Of a stretch of 64,000 nucleotides of DNA, positions 56,642-64,000 are shown in pieces. The translations under genes were made by a program, and so were the position numbers. The notes under the pieces were generated by a model. It saw nothing but the letters and a program-made list of their open reading frames with translations. It was not told where the DNA came from and made no database searches. The DNA is from Streptomyces nigra (GTDB lineage: Bacteria > Actinomycetota > Actinomycetes > Streptomycetales > Streptomycetaceae). Where the stretch lies: the NCBI RefSeq assembly GCF_003074055.1, contig NZ_CP029043.1, positions 6,998,501 through 7,062,500 on the forward strand. Direction: 5' to 3'. Within the stretch, counting starts at the first letter, position 1. Each line of letters opens with the position of its first letter.

Positions 56642-58717
56642 ATGGCCGTCACCGCGCCCCCCTCTGTCGCCCGGCCGGCGGCCGCCCCCTCCAGGACGGG
56701 CACGGCCGCGGTGACGGCCGCACTGATCCTGCTGGTCGCGGCCCTCGCGGTCGCCGACCTCACCCAGGGCACCGCCGACGTCGGAGCCGGTGAGGTCTGG
56801 AAGGCCCTCACCGGCCGGGCCGACGCCGGCGACGCCTCCGTCGTCGTCGCCTCCCGGCTGCCGAGGGCCGCCGCCGGCCTCCTCGTCGGCGCCGTCCTCG
56901 GCATGGCGGGCACCGCCCTCCAGGCGGTCAGCCGCAATGTGCTGGCCTCCCCGGACACCCTCGCCGTCAACGCGGGCTCGTATCTCGCCCTCGCGCTGGC
57001 CGCCGTCACCGGTGTCTCGCTGCCGCTGCTCGCCTCCTCCGGCATCGCTTTCGCCGGGAGCCTCGCCGCGGCGGCCGTCGTCCTCGGCCTCTCCGGCCCG
57101 GGCGCCGGCACCGTACGGCTCGTGCTCGCCGGCACCGCGCTCGCCCTCGGCCTCACCGCCGCCACCGAGGGACTGCTGCTGCTCTTCCCGCAGGAGACCC
57201 AGGGCCTCTACCAGTGGAACCAGGGCAGCATCGCGCAGAGCGGCTTCGACGGCCTGCTGCAGACGGCGCCGCCGGCCCTCGCCGGACTCGCCGGGCTGCT
57301 GCTGGTCGCCCGGCGCGTCGACGCCCTGGCGCTCGGCGACGACGCCGCCCGCGGCCTCGGCGTCCCCGTGCGCGCCACCCGCGTCACCGCGGTGGTCCTC
57401 GCCTCGCTGCTCTCGGCCACCGCCGTCACCCTCGCCGGGCCCATCGGTTTCGTCGGCCTGTGCGCCCCCGCCCTCGTACGGGCCCTCGCCCGCAGGGCCC
57501 GCGGCCTCACCCGCTCGCGTGTACGCCTGCCGATAGCGGGTCTCACGGGCGCCGCCCTGGTGCTCGGCTCGGACGTCCTGCTGCGCGCCCTCGTGCCCGC
57601 CGATCTCGCGGTCGCCGTGCCGACGGGCGTCGTCACCAGCCTCGTCGGCGCCGTGTTCCTCGTCGTCATGGCGGCCCGGCTGAAGGACACGGCGGGGGCG
57701 GCTCCGCCCGACCGGCTGCGCATCCGGAGCCGGGCCGTGTTCCTCACCACGACGGCCGTGCTGGCCGCCGTACTGGTGGGCGTCACGATCGCGGCCCTTC
57801 TGCTGGGCGACAGCAAACTGCTGCTGGGCGACGTCGCGAACTGGGCGCAGGGCAGAGCGGGCCGGGGTGTCTCCTTCGTCCTGGACACCCGGGTGCCCCG
57901 GGTCCTCGCGGCCCTCCTCGCGGGCGCGTCCCTCGCCCTGGCCGGCACCTTCGTGCAGGCCGTGACCCGCAACCCTCTCGCGGAGCCCGGGGTCCTCGGC
58001 GTCTCGGGCGGTGCCGCGCTGGGCGCGGTCCTGCTGGTGACGACGGTGCCGATCGCCGGATCGTGGGGCATGGCCGGCGCGGCCTTCGCGGGCGCCGCGG
58101 TCAGCTCCGTCCTCGTCTTCGGCCTCGCCGCGCGCGGTGGTTTCCGGCAGAACCGGCTCGTCCTCGTCGGCATCGGCGTCGCCACCGCCTGCACCGCGCT
58201 GATCAGCCTGCTCATCGTGCTCACCGACCCGTTCAACGCGACGAAGGCGCTGACCTGGCTGTCCGGCTCGACCTACGGCCGCACTCTGCCGGACGTCGTG
58301 CCGCTCGCCGTCGTCCTCGTCCTCGGGCTGGCCGTCGCGGTGGCCCGGCGCACGGAGCTGGACCTCGTCTCGCTCGACGACGACACTCCGCGTCTGCTGG
58401 GACTGGGCCTGGCGCGGGGCCGGTTCGGCTTCCTGGTCCTCGCGGTGCTGCTGAGCGCCACCGCTGTCGCCGCCGCCGGAACGATCGGCTTCGTCGGCCT
58501 CGTGGCCCCGCACGCGGCGCGGGCCCTGGTGGGCCGCCGGCACGTCCGGGTGCTGCCCGTCGCCGTCCTGCTGGGCGCGGTGCTGGTCGGTACGGCGGAT
58601 CTGCTGGGCCGTACCGTGATCGCCCCGGCGCAGCTCGGCGCGGGCCTGATGACGGCGGCCGTCGGCACGCCGTACTTCCTGTATCTGCTGGTGCGCGGCC
58701 GGCGTCAGGGCCGCTGA
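56642..58717 (+). CDS. Fused double FecCD-type siderophore permease
   Basis: 691 residues. Two complete FecCD permeases in tandem: module 1 (about 20-340) has GAVLGMAGTALQAVSRNVLASPDTL, module 2 (about 365-690) has GASLALAGTFVQAVTRNPLAEPGVL; both contain the GFVGLxxP loop that binds the ATPase. Most systems encode these as two proteins. Starts 3 bp after the receptor stop. Its 3' end overlaps the convergent TetR gene by 13 bp. Confidence 0.93.
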   Translation: MAVTAPPSVARPAAAPSRTGTAAVTAALILLVAALAVADLTQGTADVGAGEVWKALTGRADAGDASVVVASRLPRAAAGLLVGAVLGMAGTALQAVSRNVLASPDTLAVNAGSYLALALAAVTGVSLPLLASSGIAFAGSLAAAAVVLGLSGPGAGTVRLVLAGTALALGLTAATEGLLLLFPQETQGLYQWNQGSIAQSGFDGLLQTAPPALAGLAGLLLVARRVDALALGDDAARGLGVPVRATRVTAVVLASLLSATAVTLAGPIGFVGLCAPALVRALARRARGLTRSRVRLPIAGLTGAALVLGSDVLLRALVPADLAVAVPTGVVTSLVGAVFLVVMAARLKDTAGAAPPDRLRIRSRAVFLTTTAVLAAVLVGVTIAALLLGDSKLLLGDVANWAQGRAGRGVSFVLDTRVPRVLAALLAGASLALAGTFVQAVTRNPLAEPGVLGVSGGAALGAVLLVTTVPIAGSWGMAGAAFAGAAVSSVLVFGLAARGGFRQNRLVLVGIGVATACTALISLLIVLTDPFNATKALTWLSGSTYGRTLPDVVPLAVVLVLGLAVAVARRTELDLVSLDDDTPRLLGLGLARGRFGFLVLAVLLSATAVAAAGTIGFVGLVAPHAARALVGRRHVRVLPVAVLLGAVLVGTADLLGRTVIAPAQLGAGLMTAAVGTPYFLYLLVRGRRQGR

Positions 58718-59319
58718 GCCCGGGCGCCGCGCCCGGCCGCCTCGAGCAGGGCCTCGGCCTGGTCGCGGGCGTGGCCGATGGGGTCCGGGAACACGCCGAG
58801 GCCGTACGCGACGAGCGCCCCCTCGTGCAGCAGCATCAGTGAGCGGCCGAGCCGTTCGGCCTCGCCGGGGGCGGCCTCCCGCGCCAGGTCGGTGAAGAGG
58901 GCCAGCATCCATGCCTTCTGGCCGGTGATGACCGGGTACGCGGGATGGGACGGGTCGCTGATCTCGGCGTGGGCGTTGACCATGCTGCAGCCCTTGGAGT
59001 TGTGGTCCGCGGCCCAGGCGAGCGAGGCGTCGAAGACGGCCCGGACGCGGGCGCGGGCGCCGGGCCCGGCGACGTTCAGATGGCCGTCGAGAAAGGCCCG
59101 CCAGCGCTCGTCCCGGTCGGCGAGGTACTCCACGACCAGCTGCTCCTTGGAGCCGAACCGGTCGTAGATCGTCTTCTTGGTGACCCCGGCCTCGGTGGCG
59201 ATCAGGTCGACGCCGACGGCGTGGATGCCCCGCTCGTAGAACAGCCGGTCCGCGGCCGACCGCACCCGCAGGGCGGCCGGCGTCATCGTGATCCGTCGCG
59301 GATTCCGCACGCTCTCCAT
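58705..59319 (-). CDS. TetR-family regulator, divergent from EamA transporter
   Basis: 204 residues. HTH: IHAVGVDLIATEAGVTKKTIYDRFGSKEQLVVEYL. C-terminal domain contains SKGCSMVNAHAEI, as in YxaF/QacR-like repressors. The 73-bp gap to the divergent EamA gene contains two near-identical operators, so autoregulation and control of the transporter are likely. The gene's 3' end overlaps the permease gene in antisense. Confidence 0.92.
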   Translation of the reverse strand: MESVRNPRRITMTPAALRVRSAADRLFYERGIHAVGVDLIATEAGVTKKTIYDRFGSKEQLVVEYLADRDERWRAFLDGHLNVAGPGARARVRAVFDASLAWAADHNSKGCSMVNAHAEISDPSHPAYPVITGQKAWMLALFTDLAREAAPGEAERLGRSLMLLHEGALVAYGLGVFPDPIGHARDQAEALLEAAGRGARAQRP

Positions 59320-59329
59320 GCCCCCAGTG

Positions 59330-59379
59330 TATACCGATCTGTATAGTTGGCCGGGTACTGACTATACCGATCTGTTTAC
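59330..59379. promoter_or_regulatory. Twin TetR operators
   Basis: TATACCGATCTGTATAG (59330-59346) and TATACCGATCTGTTTAC (59363-59379), 33 bp apart, which is close to three helical turns. The first is palindromic in its ATAC-N6-GTAT arms; the second has one changed arm. They cover the whole divergent promoter interval. Confidence 0.8.
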
Positions 59380-59392
59380 TGGAGGCCCGCGC

Positions 59393-60319
59393 ATGAACGC
59401 GCTGCTGTCGGCCGCCTTCGTGATCTGCTGGAGCTCCGGCTTCATCGGGGCCAAGCTCGGCGCGGGGAGCGCCTCCGCCGTCACCCTCCTCATGTGGCGG
59501 TTCCTGCCGCTCGCCCTCGTGCTGCTCGCCGTCGCCCTGGCCCGGTCCTCCTGGCGCGGCCTCGCCCCGCGGGACGTGGCCCGGCAGGTCGTCATCGGTG
59601 CCCTTTCGCAGAGCGGCTACCTGCTCACCGTGTACTGGGCCATCCAGCTCGGCGTCTCCAGCGGCACCACGGCCCTGATCGACGGCGTGCAGCCCCTGGT
59701 CGCCGGGGCCCTGGCCGGTCCGCTCCTCCACCAGTACGTCACACGCCGCCAGTGGCTCGGTCTCGGCCTCGGCGTGGCCGGCGTCGCCGTCGTCACGAGC
59801 GCGGACGCCGCGTCCGGCGGGCATGCCGCATGGTGGGCCTACGCCGTCCCGTTCCTCGGCATGCTGTCGCTGGTCGCCGCCACCTTCCTCGAGGGCCGCG
59901 CCCGTACGAAGGTGGCGCCCGAGGCCGCGCTGACCACGCACTGCCTCACCAGCGCCGTCGTCTTCACCGCGCTGGCCGTCGGCTCCGGCGCGGCCGTCCC
60001 GCCCGCCGATCCCGCCTTCTGGGCCGCGACCGCCTGGCTCGTCGTCCTCGCCACCTTCGGTGGCTACGGCCTGTACTGGATCATCCTCAGCCGCTCGGGC
60101 GTCACCCAGGTGAACACCTTGATGTTCCTGATGGCACCCGTGACGGCCGTCTGGGGGGCGCTCATGTTCGGCGAGCCCTTCGGCGTCCGGACCGCCCTCG
60201 GACTCGCCGTCGCCCTCGCCGCCGTGCTCGTCGTCCGCGGCGGCACTGATTCCGGTCACCGGCCCGCCGAACGAATCCCGGAAGACGCCGCGAAGGCGGT
60301 GACCGGGGCCCGGCGCTGA
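59393..60319 (+). CDS. EamA/DMT-family transporter
   Basis: 308 residues with about ten hydrophobic segments in two EamA repeats. The first begins MNALLSAAFVICWSSGFIGAKLG, typical of the family; the second ends VTQVNTLMFLMAPVTAVWGALMFGEPF, with the conserved P. Ribosome site TGGAGG. Exports a metabolite (often an amino acid or drug). Controlled, by inference, by the divergent TetR through the twin operators. The product is not predictable. Confidence 0.92.
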   Translation: MNALLSAAFVICWSSGFIGAKLGAGSASAVTLLMWRFLPLALVLLAVALARSSWRGLAPRDVARQVVIGALSQSGYLLTVYWAIQLGVSSGTTALIDGVQPLVAGALAGPLLHQYVTRRQWLGLGLGVAGVAVVTSADAASGGHAAWWAYAVPFLGMLSLVAATFLEGRARTKVAPEAALTTHCLTSAVVFTALAVGSGAAVPPADPAFWAATAWLVVLATFGGYGLYWIILSRSGVTQVNTLMFLMAPVTAVWGALMFGEPFGVRTALGLAVALAAVLVVRGGTDSGHRPAERIPEDAAKAVTGARR

Positions 60320-60320
60320 C

Positions 60321-60908
60321 TCACGCGCCGAAGTCGACGTCCGCCGCGTCCACGATGGAGGCGCCCATGTTGAGTTCCATCATCTCCAGCGCGGCGGACG
60401 CCAGATGCGGATGGATCGAGGCGACGGTGTCCCGGGGGACCGTGACGTCCAGATGCCGGATGTGCGCGTCCAGCGCGGAGTACAGCACGCACTGCTCGGT
60501 GACCTGCCCGGCCAGCACCACGTGTCCCACGCCCAGCCGCCACAGCAGATACGACAGCGGGGTCTCGTAGAAGGCGGAGTGGCGGGCCTTCACCACGAAC
60601 AGCGACTCGTCGTCCGGGCGGATCGGCTCGACCAGGTCGGCGCGCGGCCGGGACAGCGCGTTCTCCACGAGCTCGCCGTGGTGGGACCGCCAGCGCCCGA
60701 AGTTGTCGTTCGCGTAGATCACGGGCACGTCCGCCGCGCGGGCCCGCTCGATCAGCTTCGCGAGGACCGGTACGACCTGCTCGACGGACGGCACCAGGAG
60801 CTCGGCGTCCTCGTGGTCGTACGTGTTGATCATGTCGATCACGAGGAGGGCGACCTTCGTCGTGTCCGTCGGGTCGGTGCGGGGGGTGCTCCCGCTGTCG
60901 TCAGTCAC
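60321..60908 (-). CDS. Isochorismatase-like cysteine hydrolase
   Basis: 195 residues from a GTG with AGGGAGAG upstream; a longer in-frame N-terminus is low-complexity and unlikely. The catalytic triad is Asp25 (LLVIDMINTY), Lys107 (VVKARHSAF) and Cys140 (GQVTEQCVLYSA), and the cis-peptide region VTEQC is intact. Such enzymes hydrolyse amides or vinyl ethers (nicotinamide, N-carbamoyl amines, isochorismate). It is the last gene of a minus-strand run after the decarboxylase (97-bp gap), so an amine-derived substrate is conceivable. Confidence 0.88.
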   Translation of the reverse strand: MTDDSGSTPRTDPTDTTKVALLVIDMINTYDHEDAELLVPSVEQVVPVLAKLIERARAADVPVIYANDNFGRWRSHHGELVENALSRPRADLVEPIRPDDESLFVVKARHSAFYETPLSYLLWRLGVGHVVLAGQVTEQCVLYSALDAHIRHLDVTVPRDTVASIHPHLASAALEMMELNMGASIVDAADVDFGA

Positions 60909-61005
60909 GCCTCTCCCTGGGGGAAACGGGCCGGTATGGGGGAAACGCGCAGTCGAGTACCCGGCGGCGGCGCCGGTGTAACGGGTGGGGCGCGCGGGAC
61001 GGCCG

Positions 61006-62478
61006 TCAGTCCTCGGCGACGACCCGTACGGTGCCGAGCCGCTGGTCCGCCGCGTCCGGCAGGAACATCCCGGCCTCGACACCGGTCAGCAGATACTCCA
61101 GCACCGGCTCGGTCAGGCGCTCGCCGGGCAGGACGGCGGGGATGCCCGGCGGATACGGGGTGATCATCTCGGCGGCGACCCGGCCGACGGCATCCCGTGG
61201 GGCGACCTTCTCGTGGCGTGCGAAGTAGGCGTCCCGGGGCAGTTCGGCCTGCTCCATCCGCAGCCCGGCGGGGGAGGGGACCGCGACCCGCGGTGCGTCG
61301 CGCAGCTCCGGGGCGTGCTCGGCGAGGTCGCGCAGCGCCGTGAGCAGGCGGCCCGTGGTCTCCTCGTCGTCGGCGTGGGTGAGCTGTGCGCTGATCCTGC
61401 GGTGGTCGAAAAGGTGCCCGTCGATGTGGTGGTGTTCGCGCAGCCGGTCCGCCGCCCGGTAGCCGGTGGTGCCGAGCGCGCTGATGTCGATCACGACCGG
61501 CAGCGGGTCGAAGCCGGCGGCCAGATGGGGGCCGCAGAAGTCGTCCGCGTCGTTCACATGCATGCCGTCGATGGCCTCGATCGCCTCGCGGGTGCGGGCG
61601 GCCAGCTTCAGCGCCCCGCCGACGAGGTCGTGGCCGTGCTGCACCATCTGCCGCCGCCAGGCGTCGATCCCGGCGTAGATCAGCACGTTGGGGCTGGTGG
61701 TGTCCAGCAGGTCGGCACGGGAGGCCAGCTCGGCCGGGTCGATCAGATCCCCCCGCAGATGGAAGACCGAGCCCTGCTCCAGACCGCTGCCCATCTTGTG
61801 GATGCTGGTCACACAGATGTCGGCACCCGCGTCCATCGCCCAGGCCGGCAGATCGGCGTGGAAGGGCAGGTGTGCGCCCCAGGCCTCGTCCACGACCAGC
61901 GGCTTGCCGCGCCGGTGGCAGACCTCCGCGATCCCGCTCAGATCGGCGGCCGCGCCGTACGGGGTGGGGCTGGTGACCAGGGCGCCGTCCGCGTCCGGAT
62001 GCTCCTCGAACGCCTTTTCGTACGCGGCCGTGGACGGCGGGTGCGCGATGCTCCGCCCGGCGTCCCACTGGGGTTCCACCCACACCGGTTCGACCCCGGA
62101 CAGGATCAGCCCGGCGACGACCGACTTGTGGGCGTCGCGGCCGACGAGGAGCTTGTGGCCGGGGCAGGCCACCGTCAGCATCGCGGCCTTCACCGACAGG
62201 GAGCTGCCGCAGGTCGAGAAGAACGTGTGGTCCGCGTGGACCGCGTCGGCCATCAGTTGTTCGGCCCGCACGAGGATCTGGTTGCGGGCGAGCCGGTCGT
62301 CGAGGCCGCCGTTGGCGAGGACGTCCCCGAAGAACACGGCGTCGCCCAGCACGGCCCGGGCCCGGGGGTCGGCGCCCCGGGCCCGTTTGTGACCCGGGGG
62401 AGTGAAGGCAAGTTCGTCCTCGTTCCCGTAGGCGGCGAGCGCTTCGAGGACCGGAGCTTCGGCGTGGTTCATCCCCAT
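61006..62478 (-). CDS. Orn/Lys/Arg decarboxylase (PLP fold I, short form)
   Basis: 490 residues. PPGHKRARG near the N-terminus, STCGSSLSVKAA, Asp198 in LVVDEAWGAH, and the PLP-lysine Lys228 in SIHKMGSGLEQGS. C-terminal domain with MITPYPPGIPAVLPGERL. It lacks the N-terminal wing domain of enterobacterial inducible enzymes, as in Bacillus SpeA-type proteins. It should produce cadaverine, agmatine or putrescine. Located 45 bp after the diiron enzyme gene in the same direction. Confidence 0.93.
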   Translation of the reverse strand: MGMNHAEAPVLEALAAYGNEDELAFTPPGHKRARGADPRARAVLGDAVFFGDVLANGGLDDRLARNQILVRAEQLMADAVHADHTFFSTCGSSLSVKAAMLTVACPGHKLLVGRDAHKSVVAGLILSGVEPVWVEPQWDAGRSIAHPPSTAAYEKAFEEHPDADGALVTSPTPYGAAADLSGIAEVCHRRGKPLVVDEAWGAHLPFHADLPAWAMDAGADICVTSIHKMGSGLEQGSVFHLRGDLIDPAELASRADLLDTTSPNVLIYAGIDAWRRQMVQHGHDLVGGALKLAARTREAIEAIDGMHVNDADDFCGPHLAAGFDPLPVVIDISALGTTGYRAADRLREHHHIDGHLFDHRRISAQLTHADDEETTGRLLTALRDLAEHAPELRDAPRVAVPSPAGLRMEQAELPRDAYFARHEKVAPRDAVGRVAAEMITPYPPGIPAVLPGERLTEPVLEYLLTGVEAGMFLPDAADQRLGTVRVVAED

Positions 62479-62523
62479 GGGGGCCGGGTTCCCCGAGTGC
62501 CGTCCCCGATGCCGGGCCGGACG

Positions 62524-63558
62524 TCAGGCGGTCGCGGCCACCGGCTCCGGGGTCCGCAGCGCCGACCCGCCGTCCCGCCACGCCGCGAGCAGCCGGGCGG
62601 CGAGCCGGTCCTCGAGATGGCCGGTCGCGCGGATGCCGAACACCACGTCCGCCTCCAGCCCCGGCTCCTCCTCGAGCAGCCCGCCGACGACGTCGTGCCG
62701 TACGACCTGCTCGTGCACGGCGTCCGCCTCCACGTGCTCGGCGTAGAACCGCACGGCGGCCGGGCCGGCGCCCACCCGCTCCAAAGCCTCGGCCAGCCGC
62801 CGGGACCCCGGGGACGAGGTGACCTCGACGGAGGCGAAGTGCCCCACGAGGGCGGCCCGCAGCGCCCGGTGCAGACCGAACAGCGACATCAGGTTCACCG
62901 TCGCCAGCATCTCGGCGGGCGCCGGATCGACATAGTGGCCGTACGCGGTCTCCAGGCCCAGGTCCGCCATCAGGTCGGCGAACAGCTGGGCGTGGATCTC
63001 GTCCGCGCGGCCCCCGCCGAACTCGTCGAACTCGATGGCGACCATCGCCGCCTTCGCCCGGCCGTACAGGCGGGGGATGACCCAGGCGTGCGGGTCGGCC
63101 TCCTTCAGGTGGTACAGCGAGCGCAGCGCCGCGTACTCCCGCAGCTGCCCGAGGGTGCCCTCGTCGCGCAGGAAGTGCGAGACGCTGCCGGTGCCGTCCA
63201 CCGGCTCCACCTGCAGTTCGTCCAGCGCCGCCCAGGCGCTCTCCCTGTCGCCGGCCGGCACGTCGGCGCGCAGCGCGCCCAGGAACCGATCCTCCAGCGC
63301 CGCGCGCACGGACAGCAGGCCGCTGTCCCACTCCCGCGCCTCCGGCACGCCCTCGAAGCCCTGGTAGTGCAGTTCGTACAGGGCGTACAGGGCGAGCTGC
63401 AGATCGTCGCCGTACGGATCCGCCGCGGCCGGCGCCGGCACCTCCACGTCCCGCGCGCCGCGCATCAGGTCCATGACGGCGCCGGAGAGCGGGCCGCGCG
63501 GCTCGGGCAGCGCGGGCACCGTCCGCCGCGAGAGCCGCCGGGGAGTCGTCGTGGTCAT
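62524..63558 (-). CDS. Haem-oxygenase-like diiron enzyme (iron-containing redox enzyme)
   Basis: 344 residues from an ATG with GAGGACGGGA upstream, overlapping the CDGSH gene stop by 4 bp. The helical fold carries spaced carboxylate/His clusters: Glu62 and His64 (YELHYQGFEG), Glu176 to His189 (IEFDEFGGGRADEIHAQ), and Glu274-His275-x-Glu277-x-Asp279-x2-His282 (YAEHVEADAVHEQV). These fit the HDO superfamily, which uses O2 for C-C cleavage, N-oxygenation or decarboxylation in natural product pathways. The substrate is unknown; neighbours suggest an amino acid or amine. Confidence 0.85.
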   Translation of the reverse strand: MTTTTPRRLSRRTVPALPEPRGPLSGAVMDLMRGARDVEVPAPAAADPYGDDLQLALYALYELHYQGFEGVPEAREWDSGLLSVRAALEDRFLGALRADVPAGDRESAWAALDELQVEPVDGTGSVSHFLRDEGTLGQLREYAALRSLYHLKEADPHAWVIPRLYGRAKAAMVAIEFDEFGGGRADEIHAQLFADLMADLGLETAYGHYVDPAPAEMLATVNLMSLFGLHRALRAALVGHFASVEVTSSPGSRRLAEALERVGAGPAAVRFYAEHVEADAVHEQVVRHDVVGGLLEEEPGLEADVVFGIRATGHLEDRLAARLLAAWRDGGSALRTPEPVAATA

Positions 63559-63779
63559 GCGGTCCCGTCCTCGTCCGTCGTCGTACGTTTCGCCCGCTTG
63601 CGGTGACTGGTGTCGCACCAGGGGAAGATCTTGCTGCGGCGGCAGGTGCAGACGGCCACGCTGAACCGGTCGCAGACCGTCACCTCGCCGTCCTCGCCGA
63701 CCACCTCGACCGGGCCCTCGATCAGCAGCGGGCCGTCCCGCTGCACCCGGATGCGGCGGGGCCGCTCAGACGCGCTCAC
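63555..63779 (-). CDS. CDGSH-type iron-sulfur protein
   Basis: 74 residues, GTG start. Single cluster-binding motif C44-x-C46-x8-C55-x3-H59 (VCTCRRSKIFPWCDTSH), the 3Cys-1His set for a redox-active 2Fe-2S cluster; DTSH replaces DGSH. It is sandwiched with short overlaps between the methyltransferase (14 bp) and the diiron oxygenase (4 bp), so it is likely the electron donor for the latter. Confidence 0.9.
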   Translation of the reverse strand: MSASERPRRIRVQRDGPLLIEGPVEVVGEDGEVTVCDRFSVAVCTCRRSKIFPWCDTSHRKRAKRTTTDEDGTA

Positions 63780-64000
63780 CGCGGATCACCACCAGTTCCT
63801 CCGTCAGATCCTCGTCCGCGAGACCGCGCTCGCGCAGCCACTCCGCCCGGGAACGCAGCACCGGGCCGTAGGGCAGCTGTGCCCGCTCCACGACCTGGGC
63901 CCGCAGCCCGGCCGCGGTCAGCCGGGCCAGCGTGGCCTCGACCCCGCACAGATGCGAGTGCACCATCAGAAGCCTCCCCGAGGGGCGCAGCAGCGCGGGC
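63766..64000 (-). CDS. SAM-dependent methyltransferase, C-terminal part (cut by window edge)
   Basis: The frame remains open to the window end; about 77 residues are visible. The segment LLRPSGRLLMVHSHLCGVEATLARLTAAG is the post-motif strand-helix of class I methyltransferases, and a C-terminal VVERAQLPYGPVLRSRAEWLRERGL follows. HemK/type-11-like members match. It overlaps the CDGSH start by 14 bp and is the first gene seen of the minus-strand run. Confidence 0.8.
   Translation of the reverse strand, partial: PALLRPSGRLLMVHSHLCGVEATLARLTAAGLRAQVVERAQLPYGPVLRSRAEWLRERGLADEDLTEELVVIRGERV

Noticed and set aside
55547-60259. A minus-strand frame of 1570 codons opposite the siderophore and EamA genes
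   Set aside because: Antisense of well-defined genes, composition Gly/Glu/Arg-rich, no domain. The real minus-strand gene inside this span (TetR) is in a different frame.

Overview
The window is high-GC actinobacterial DNA, almost certainly from a Streptomyces chromosome. Codon third positions are nearly always G or C, GTG and TTG starts are common, a DmdR/IdeR-type iron box is present, and there are many SigB-type sigma factors, RsbW-like kinases and SpoIIE-type phosphatases, as well as ANTAR proteins and Streptomyces-typical families (DUF5133, DUF3040, DUF1996). I saw no rRNA, tRNA, CRISPR array, transposase or phage gene.

Region 1 (1-17.9 kb) is the right-hand part of a lipid/polyketide biosynthetic cluster. 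It holds the C-terminus of a fatty acyl-AMP ligase, a 4492-residue two-module PKS with an N-terminal acceptor ACP, and a carrier/thioester-reductase protein translationally coupled to a Cys-nucleophile alpha/beta hydrolase. The PKS ends in a condensation-like domain fused to an FkbH-type glyceryl-loading HAD domain. I infer that an activated fatty acid is extended twice, joined to a glyceryl-type unit and released reductively. A second hydrolase, a lipoprotein and a methyltransferase follow.

Region 2 (20.3-25.1 kb) is a divergent glycerolipid module: TetR and GlpD on the minus strand, an alkylglycerone-phosphate-synthase-like flavoprotein and a diacylglycerol-kinase-family protein on the plus strand. 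Region 3 (25.1-33.8 kb) carries an HTH regulator, a STAS-ANTAR fusion, an NADPH-dependent FMN-reductase-like protein, a large sortase-substrate DUF1996 protein, DUF2071, cytidine deaminase, and a molybdate ABC transporter (modABC) with a Mop-domain regulator.

Region 4 (34-48.2 kb) is a dense general-stress signalling island. It has two divergent SigB-family sigma factors, three stand-alone RsbW-like ATPases, a STAS antagonist, two MarR regulators, an atypical phosphatase, a five-gene overlapping RsbR-RsbS-RsbT-phosphatase-phosphatase operon (stressosome type), and a NarL-type two-component pair. A KhtTU-like cation/proton antiporter follows.

Region 5 (50-64 kb) is mostly housekeeping and accessory: small membrane proteins, cyclophilin, a GAF-ANTAR protein, a HIT-like protein, an MFS exporter, an iron-box-controlled siderophore ABC importer with a fused double permease, and a TetR/EamA pair with twin operators. 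It ends with a minus-strand run of methyltransferase, CDGSH protein, haem-oxygenase-like diiron enzyme, Orn/Lys/Arg decarboxylase and cysteine hydrolase that looks like an uncharacterised small-molecule pathway.
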